DNA of 64,000 nucleotides from Toxorhynchites rutilus septentrionalis (lineage: Eukaryota; Arthropoda; Insecta; Diptera; Culicidae): the NCBI RefSeq assembly GCF_029784135.1, contig NC_073744.1, positions 30,982,981 through 31,046,980 on the forward strand, read 5' to 3'. Each line of letters begins with the position of its first letter. Position 1 is the first letter of the stretch. This document shows positions 57,193 to 64,000 of this stretch, piece after piece. The notes under the pieces were generated by a model that made no database searches, had not been told where the DNA came from, and saw only the letters and a list, made by a program, of their open reading frames with translations. Both the position numbers and the translations under genes were made by a program.

Positions 57193-57790
57193 CGTGGCTG
57201 AAGAGTTTTTTTATCCCATTTGTTTATTCATTTAGGTTAATTAGAATTTTAGCTGTAACAGAGTCGGGCTTTAATCGTGTATGTGTTATATGTTTTTATG
57301 GATTCCATAAATTGTACATTACACAGTAGTGACCATTTAGGCGTAAGAGTATTTTTTTTGTTCAATTACATTATGATAAATTACACAGAAGTAGCTATTA
57401 AGACGTAAGAGTATTCTTTCTGTTCTTCCATTGTTCAGCAGACTGGACAGCGATGACCGTTGATATTGATCATTGTTGGGTTATTAATAGCACAACAGCC
57501 CGATGTTTCTTGCAGAGCAGAACAGTTGTATGGATGAATCGATCTTCATTCGACCGTGGATCGATCTCCCTCGCTGATGATTGTTGCGTGGTCGTAGTCA
57601 TTCTATAACAACACAAAGATGGTCAATCGAGGGCTCTGAGTTTTGAACTCACGATCGATCGCTAAGTAAGCGAACGCGTAACCAATGTGGCTACGACGAC
57701 CCCCTTACGTGGCTGAAGAGTTAGCGTCCTAAACATCATGTTGTAGCTTCCGGGTTCGATTGCCATTCTGGCCGGAAGATTTTTCATTAA
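57193..57790 (+). mobile_element. tRNA-derived SINE-like sequence, split by another SINE
   Basis: Joined across the insertion, the sequence shows an A-box-like TGGCTGAAGAG and, at about 57748-57760, a B-box-like GGGTTCGATTGCC, as in RNA polymerase III promoters of tRNA origin. The first 15 bases are duplicated on both sides of the inserted element. It could also be a tRNA pseudogene. Confidence 0.5.
57208..57707 (-). mobile_element. SINE (500 bp, tRNA-derived head) with 15-bp target duplication
   Basis: Flanked by CGTGGCTGAAGAGTT at 57193-57207 and 57708-57722. On the minus strand it begins GGGGGTCGTCGTAGCCACAT, with an A-box-like TAGCCACATTGG and a B-box-like GTGAGTTCAAAACTC, resembling a tRNA of about 75 bases, and it ends GGGATAAAAAA. 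A long unrelated body without coding content lies between head and tail. Internal ACTCTTACG.CTAA words occur twice (57340-57420 region). Confidence 0.78.
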
Positions 57791-57799
57791 AACAATTTC

Positions 57800-58712
57800 T
57801 CTAGTCATACACAAGTACACGCCTATGCTCGAAATTGGCACTTTTTTGGCACTACATTCAAGGCTTGTTATACGGCATAAAATATCAAACAAGTATTGTT
57901 TACAAAAATAGCACAGTAATACTATTTTTGAGACGACGAAACTCCTCTAGAAACGTTAGGGGCCATCTAGGAAGAAGAAGACTAGAAATGGACTTCAAAA
58001 TTGAACTCAAAATTCAAATGCCAGATTAAGGAATCAAATTCCGATTGTATACCTTAGATTGATATATATTTTAGACTCTGAGATATTCGATTCAACATTT
58101 GAAACTCCTAATTCAAACTGACTGATTTCTATTGCGCATTATCTGGCTTTGACCATGATGCAAGCCTTATTTAAGATTAAATCATTCTATGCCCCTTTAG
58201 GGACTCTGAAACACTAAATCCAACTTTCCGGCTTTCAGTATCCCGACATTACTCTTACGACAGTATACATAATCGATAACTGTTCAAACAGTTGGAGTTT
58301 CCAACGGATGTTGTCGGCATCAAGATTCAATTGTAGATCATATGCTCCCAGGAAATTTGTTTACATATGCAGTAGAGCATCCTTCCGGTCCAAGGCGTGA
58401 ATGGTGCAAACAGATTTTCTGAGAAGATGTTAAAGTACAATGCATCATTGAGAATGTATCGACAGCTTTAAACCTTGATAAGGAAGGGTCGGAGGAATTT
58501 TGTGTGATTCAATGTACAACCGGAAGGAAGCAAGATTTTCTCATATTCCGTCTTTCCTACATCACACTCATTTATTCTCATTTGCGAACGTGGAATTTAG
58601 AACCGGTTTCCAAATAATGATGTCTGAATGTGTACAATACATCCAATGATCCGTTCCCGTCCTCTGCACTACAATCATCTTCATCATATCCATCAAATTA
58701 GCGAAATCTAAT
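57800..58712. other. Sequence without a recognised gene
   Basis: AT-rich DNA without domain-bearing frames or clear repeats. Confidence 0.4.
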
Positions 58713-58724
58713 TTGTATGCAATT

Positions 58725-58801
58725 TTTTTTTTTTTTATTTATTTAAATCGTTTATTTTTACAGGCTCAGTTACATAGGTTTAAAGGAGCCGAACTCCTTA
58801 C
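58725..58801 (-). mobile_element. 77-bp 3' end of a non-LTR retrotransposon
   Basis: A T run is followed by AAATCGTTTATTTTTACAGG and GAGCCGAACTCC. On the minus strand it is a 3' UTR end with poly(A). It is flanked by TTGTATGCAATT at 58713-58724 and 58802-58813. Extreme 5' truncation, similar in kind to 46763-46822 but from a different family. Confidence 0.8.
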
Positions 58802-58814
58802 TTGTATGCAATTG

Positions 58815-60520
58815 AAAACGAACAAATTGGAAATTCAAAACAACTCACTTTGCGCTCACATTTCTCAAGTACTGCTGGAACGGGGGAGGATGCGTGCAGC
58901 TGTTTATGACAGCACTTGACGTTTTGGTTTGTTCAGCGGTGAATTTTCCAGTTACGCACACAGGATACTATTGAAATTCTTATTATGCTAAACGGCGGTT
59001 GAAATAATTTCCACAGTTTTGTTTTCTTCGCTGGGCTTGGCAACTCAAATAGGACAACCAAAAATTTTCTGCACACAATAATAACTGTTCCTAAAAGAAA
59101 GTGAAAGAATGTAGGTATGAATAGGACAAACCAATCGATGTAAATCGTTCAACCTCAGTCCCCATCATGCATTCAACTTCCCAAAATGTCACCACCACTC
59201 AACCAATCCAAACCGGCGGCCAGCAATTCGATTGGTGTTGGCTTTTCCGATTATCGTTTTCCACGGCAGCAAAAAAAAAGCCGTCCGCCACAATTGCAGT
59301 CGCCCGAGATCGAATGTTGTCAAATATTTGCTCCATTAAATAATATAAAATCGAAAACACGGCTAACGATTTGTCACTCGATTAACTTAGATGGCTTTAT
59401 TTTCCGTCCTCCCCTTCATCCCAATCGCGCCGGCAATCGTTGGCCTATCCTTCGACTGTATGCCTCTCGTCGAACCTATTCGTAGGAACGACATGCTCCA
59501 CCGACATGCTCTTCCATTGTTTTCTCAAGGATTTCGCTCTCCAACTTTGCCCCATCAATGCCATGGGAAAGCAGTTTTCTCTTCTTTCAAGCTTTCCACA
59601 CTGCATTTTCACCCAATTGTCCCCAAGACAAACTGCACTCCATATTTCGCTATTGCCCCACTCCCCCTTTCCAGTGCGAAAACTGCAGCGATTTACTGCA
59701 CTCAATTCGTTCTTGCCGGCGGAACCGGTTTAAACGGAAGGACAAAATCAAATAAAAATGTACCACCATATTTCTTCCCGGCGCTCTGCAGCTGAACTCC
59801 ACTTCTCGGCTATCTCCGTTTTAGTGCGCCCGTGCCAGTTGAATGAAGTGCTGTCGACTCTGCCGCAGCCGCTGCACTCCGGGGAAGTGAACACCGCCGG
59901 CTGATGGTCTCTCGGCGCAGCCCATGGTTCCGAGCGGATTCCAAATCATTTCGCTCCCACACTGTTCCACTGTGATGGGGCTGGTGGGGCCCAAGCCATC
60001 TTCAGGATCCCGTAAAATTCTAGTGAGGTTTAACCCACTCTAGTGGTTTTTGGAAGAGCCGGAAAGCAACAGTAAGCAGCAGCAGCCAAGCACATTTTCC
60101 AACTTGAGTCAATTCGACTCAATTGTAGCTGGCAGCTAGCGTCAATGATCCTCCATCGTTTCCCATACGAAGTGAGAGAGCCATGGTACGAATCTTCAGA
60201 GATTAGGATCGGGGTGTGAGGTGAGTGTGTGTATCTGCTGGTGAGGATATTGTTGGTTGTTTGTGGCTCGGTGAGTCTTGATTAGTAGCACCATCGGAAA
60301 GTTATTGATGGCATCCTAATGAGAGTTAATCTTTCGACGCATCGGATGGATACATAGCCACTTCAGGAAGAGGGACGATGCTGGAGCTTTCAAAAACATT
60401 GATGAAATATTCTCCACCGCGAGTGTCGGGAGACGGCAAAGTCACTCGATTCGTTCTGTAAGTTGCTTCTCTTTTTAGCTCCCATTTTATATTCAAGTCA
60501 ATAGTACACTATGTTTCATA
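58815..60520. other. Sequence without a recognised gene
   Basis: 59180-59800 is open in several plus-strand frames (up to 134 codons, 59391-59795) and less AT-rich, but no domain is recognised, and both strands are open in places. It may be host noncoding DNA. 60040-60090 has an AGCAGCAGC-type run. Confidence 0.4.
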
Positions 60521-60779
60521 ACTGTAGAACCACTACATTTTTCAGAATTTCCAGAGATATGTAAGTCGGTTGAATTGAAGTATATAGTGTAGTGTACGAT
60601 AACTATCTTCATTTATAGGACTGGCCATTTGAACTTTATTGTTGTGTTCGAAACATTCAAAAAACTAACTATAGAACCAGATGGAAAAAACTCTCACTCC
60701 TTTACAAAATTAACGTCAATTTCACATGAATTACAATAAGTTTCTAATTCGTAGGTCATCTTTAGTTCTCAATCAGTTC

Positions 60780-61170
60780 GAATAACCCATTCGGAGTGGT
60801 TCCGACCAAACTGCGCCATATTGTAGTGTGTATCTCGTTCTACGCAAAGGATACTGATCGTTTGAGCTCTTCAAATCACTCATATTGTTTGTCAGCTGCA
60901 TCTACTATTCATACGATCACTCCTCATAAATTTTTGACAGGGTTTTGATCTGTTTAATAAGCTGACCAATCCAGAATCTGAAGCCCCTATTCATTGAACC
61001 ATGCCATGACTTTCCGAATTTCATGAATTGATACCAAATCACCCAATTATCACTTTGGTTTTGATGCAAAAACATAAGTAAATGATTCTGAAGTACTTCG
61101 TTGCACTTCTGACTGTTCATTCGTGTTGATTCTTCCCCGTCAAACGGACGTCATTACATTTTGGAGTGAA
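60780..61170 (-). pseudogene. Tc1-like transposase fragment, third lineage
   Basis: The minus strand encodes MNSQKCNEVLQNHLLMFLHQ and then a degraded region equivalent to the DWPA..PNPIENLWG block (RFWIGQLIKQIKTLSKIYEE in one frame). The motif order and spacing match Tc1 transposase C-termini, but frameshifts and stops abound. It is a different family from the relics at 37620 and 50958. Confidence 0.6.
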
Positions 61171-61174
61171 TCCC

Positions 61175-61257
61175 CTTAAAATGAATTCGTTTCACTCTCA
61201 TGTGTCATGTATGCACACTCTTAGGAAAAAAGGAAAAAATCATATATATGACGAGAG

Positions 61258-61294
<37 letters not shown>

Positions 61295-61690
61295 CGAATT
61301 CGTTTTGGGGGAAGTCACTTCAACATGCAATGAAGACAATTTGACTGGGAAGGTTGTCGAATCGGTAGAGGGAAATAGCAACTAAACGCCCGAGTCGTTT
61401 TGGCTGACAAACTGCGTGAAGAAGCCAAAAGTCATTTCCGACTGAATACGGATATAGTCAGTCAGATAGTCAGCTGACTATCCGCAGTTGACTATGACTA
61501 TGCCGAGCATGCAGTTTTAGTCATTTATTGAAGTATCTAAAATGCAATATTAACAACATCACATTGCATATTAACTTGTGCCATGGCTATTGCAGCGCCC
61601 GACATCTGATCCTGCATCGATTAAGTCTGATCCGCGGCTACAAATTAGAAAAAATTACACTATGATTAGTACAAGCAGCTACGATAGACC
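61175..61690. other. Short unassigned stretch with (GA)n tract and an 18-bp palindrome
   Basis: A (GA)16 microsatellite lies at 61261-61292 and a perfect palindrome GATAGTCAGCTGACTATC at 61465-61482 among repeated ACTATGACTAT-like words. No gene. Confidence 0.7.
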
Positions 61691-61719
61691 TTAGATAGTT
61701 TTGCAAACATCGTACGATC

Positions 61720-63780
61720 GTGACGAAACGAAAATATAACATCGCCAACAAACGGTATAAGCAACTCAACAAACGGCTTTATCAAGCCCATCAACGTAAA
61801 CTACAAAACAAGCTGAAAGCGAATCCTAAAAGTTTCTGGAGCTATGTGAATGATGAACGGAAAGAGTCAGGTTTACCTTCCACTATGTTCAATGCAGATC
61901 GAGAGGCAACTGACACGGCGGGAATTGCTGATCTGTTTCGGTCACAGTTCAGCAGTGTTTTTGTCAAGTTCGCGTCAAGTTCCTATGCATCGTGCTATAA
62001 GGCCGCATCCGTCAATTTCAGGTGAAGACGTACGAAGAGCTAACCTACGTCTCAAAAACTCTATCTCCGTTGGACCAGACGGAATACCTCCGCTCGTCAT
62101 CAAGAAATGCATTGATGTTCTGTTGGCACCATTAGCAATCATCTTCAACATTTCGTTGAATTCTGGAATTTTTCCCGAGATCTGGAAGTTCTCGTTCATT
62201 TTTCCAATCTTCAAGAAGGGCGATAAAAAGTCGGTTTCGAACTATCGCGGCATCGCTGCTTTATGTGCAGTCTCCAAACTATTTGAACTGTTGGTGCTGG
62301 ATTACCTTAAGTACAATTGTTCCAGCTACGTTGCCTCCGAACAGCAAGGGTTTATGCCGAAGAGATCTACTGCTACAAATCTCGTACAATACACCTCATC
62401 AATTATACGCGAGATGGTGAAAGAACATCAAGTCGACGCTATTTACACCGATCTTTCGGCTGCGTTTGATAAAATTAATCATAACATTGCGATTGCCAAA
62501 TTAGAGTTACTTGGCTTCCACGGTTCTCTTCTCAATTGGCTACGCTCATACCTTATCGGTCGATATATGGCTGTAAAAATTGGTGATCATATTTCTGAAT
62601 CGTTTTCTGTATCTTCTGGCGTACCTCAAGGAAGTCACCTTGGACCTTTCATTTTTTTACTATATTTGAACGACGTTCATTTTTCTATTAGGTGCATGAA
62701 GCTATCATACGCCGACGATTTTAAACTTTATTTTGTTATAAGGCGGCTCGCACACCGCAGCAATAAGCAACTAGCAAACTGCAGTACACAATATGCAACA
62801 GGAAACATATTTTGTTGTTCTTCGCATACCAGAGCAATAAAAACCCCTGACATTATGCAAACAATCGCCTTAATGTACGAAACTTGTCAAAATATGAGCG
62901 ATAAGTTGCTATTCAACCGACACGCCGTGTTGCTAGCGACATGTGTTGCTCTGTAAAGGCGACAGCGATATCGTATTGCGTCGGTGTGCGAGATCAACAA
63001 AGATTAAATGGAAAAATCCATTGGTGATAATATTGCTTATTGCATGTTGACAGTTGCTAGTTGCTCATTGCTCCGGTGTGCGAGCCGCCTAAAGGACCAA
63101 GGCGACGCATTATTTCTTCAGCGGCAGTTAGACGTTTTTGCTGATTGGTGTCATAGAAATAGAATGGTGCTAAACGCCTCAAAATGTGCAGTTATCACGT
63201 TTTGTAGGGCAAAACACCAATCTGTTTTACATACTGCTTGCAGGATCATACCCTCAGCCGCGAGTCGAATATCAAAGACTTGGGGGTCATACTTGACTCT
63301 AAACTGATCTTCAAGGATCAGGTTGCTTACGTTTCCGCTAAGGCCACAAAACAACTCGGCTTCATTTTTCGGTTCGCCAGAGAAATCAGAGATGTTTCTT
63401 GCTTGAAGGCACTCTATTCGTCTTTGGTTCGATCAACTTTAGAATACTGTTCTGTAGTATGGGCACCTTTCTACAGCAACGGTGTGAATCGCATCGAATC
63501 CATCCAACGGAGATTCGTACGCTTTGCTCTTCGTTGGTTACCATGGAGGGATCATTTTAATCTGCCAGAATACAAATTTAGATGCATCTTGATGAACCTG
63601 CAATTATTAAGTGTTCGCCGCGACGTTTCCAAATCGATATTTATTGTTGATCTGTTGCGATCTGATATCGATTGTGGTGCACTCTTGCAACAGTTGGACA
63701 TCAACATCAGACGCGTGAACTTGCGTTCTCACTATTTTTTTTACCGTCCCGGCCTCTCGAACGAACTACGGCGCAAATGA
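61720..63780 (+). pseudogene. Reverse transcriptase of the Jockey/CR1-group element (frameshifts, MITE insertion)
   Basis: The first frame (61720 to about 61975) encodes ANPKSFWSYVNDERKESGLP. A shift near 61975 moves to GPDGIPPLVIKKC, IFKKGDKKSVSNYRGIAAL, GFMPKRSTATNLVQY, YTDLSAAFDKINH, SSGVPQGSHLGPFIFLLYLND and the catalytic box LSYADDFKLYFV. The MITE follows. Reading resumes at 63091 with KDQGDALFLQRQLDVFADWC and LNASKCAVITFCR, shifts again near 63240, and ends ESNIKDLGVILDSKL ... TLEYCSVVWAPFY ... RRK with TGA at 63780. Motif order is complete from the thumb to the C-terminus. The exact clade (Jockey versus CR1) cannot be fixed from this alone. Confidence 0.87.
62742..63089. mobile_element. 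Harbinger-type MITE (348 bp) in the reverse transcriptase
   Basis: Inverted repeats of about 40 bp start GGCGGCTCGCACACCG at the left and, read inward, GGCGGCTCGCACACCGG at the right. Flanks are TAA (62739-62741 and 63090-63092), the 3-bp duplication typical of PIF/Harbinger. The flanking reverse transcriptase codons are in phase across the site when the element and one TAA are disregarded. Confidence 0.82.
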
Positions 63781-63943
63781 ACCGTTAATTAGCATGTGCG
63801 GAACGTTCAATAAATGTTATCGTTGTTTTGATTTTAATGTGTCCCGTGATAGACTTAAGAATTTGTTTTATGATAATCTTCTTGTTACTTGATTGTTTCT
63901 TTTACGTTCTAAACAAGTTTGAATGTGTTCATGTGTAAGTTTT

Positions 63944-63946
<3 letters not shown>

Positions 63947-64000
<54 letters not shown>
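63947..64000. repeat. (AT)n tail at the end of the retrotransposon
   Basis: AT dinucleotides continue to the last base of the window. It may be the element's own 3' tail or a target microsatellite. Confidence 0.9.

Larger units (their letters stand above)
61690..63945 (+). mobile_element. Non-LTR retrotransposon (Jockey/CR1 group), 5'-truncated, with (AT)n tail
   Basis: From the region before the reverse transcriptase to a 3' UTR of about 165 bp that ends in an AT dinucleotide tail, which runs to the window edge. The endonuclease and ORF1 are absent at the left, so the copy is 5'-truncated near 61690. It is interrupted by a 348-bp MITE (62742-63089). Confidence 0.82.

Noticed and set aside
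57630..57707. A functional tRNA gene on the minus strand
   Set aside because: The A and B boxes are imperfect, the acceptor stem pairs only partly, and it is the head of a SINE with poly(A) and target duplication.
59391..59795. 134-codon plus-strand frame as a gene
   Set aside because: Other phases and the opposite strand are also open, and no domain or signal is visible.

Overview
The window looks like accessory, transposon-dense nuclear DNA of an insect, most likely a culicine (Aedes-type) mosquito. That assignment is inferred from the mix of elements: DD37E mariners, RTE-clade retrotransposons with short tandem 3' tails, hAT MITEs with 8-bp duplications, a TTAA-flanked MITE, a Ty3/gypsy fragment and tRNA-derived SINEs. 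I see no intact host protein gene, rRNA gene, functional tRNA gene or CRISPR array. Nearly every recognisable coding segment belongs to a mobile element, and nearly all are broken.

1-19194: a macrosatellite with a 4282-bp unit. One partial unit (1-2321) and one full unit (2322-6603) are followed by 4027 bp of unrelated DNA (6604-10630), then two more full units (10631-14912, 14913-19194). Unit length is constant and matching segments agree wherever compared. Each unit is a long pyrimidine (CTCTACT-type) array of about 1.9 kb into which two elements jumped before the unit was amplified: a ~1.0-kb poly(A) retroelement carrying a GC-rich ~76-bp minisatellite (15-bp duplication) and a 716-bp hAT MITE (8-bp duplication). 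A CA-rich segment ends the unit. The two tandem pairs stop at the same base of the unit although their flanks differ, so the unit seems to have defined ends. The spacer contains a 2.7-kb hAT-like element with a 5'-truncated non-LTR retrotransposon inside it.

19195-32900: decayed elements. Fragments of at least two RTE retrotransposons lie on opposite strands, broken up by a hAT-like end, a Psq/pogo-like element and dispersed repeats. A 390-bp TTAA-flanked MITE and a fragment of a DD37E transposase follow.

32900-40650: the best-preserved transposons. A DD37E mariner with both inverted repeats, TA flanks and an almost complete transposase is at 32941-34243. A second Psq/pogo-like copy, another IS630/Tc1/mariner transposase (one in-frame stop) and a Tc1-like relic follow. 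The Tc1 relic was split by a hAT element that was itself split by a second hAT element; both have exact 8-bp duplications.

40650-64000: unassigned sequence and dispersed repeats, an (AT)n tract, a second and more damaged DD37E copy with a 60-bp retroelement tail inside it, a perfect 34-bp palindrome, a second Tc1 relic, a degenerate Ty3/gypsy pol, a SINE inserted into a tRNA-like SINE, and a Jockey/CR1-group reverse transcriptase split by a Harbinger-type MITE that ends in an (AT)n tail at the window edge.

Function is therefore mostly historical: the value of the window is a readable order of insertions, plus a young macrosatellite whose mode of spread is not obvious.
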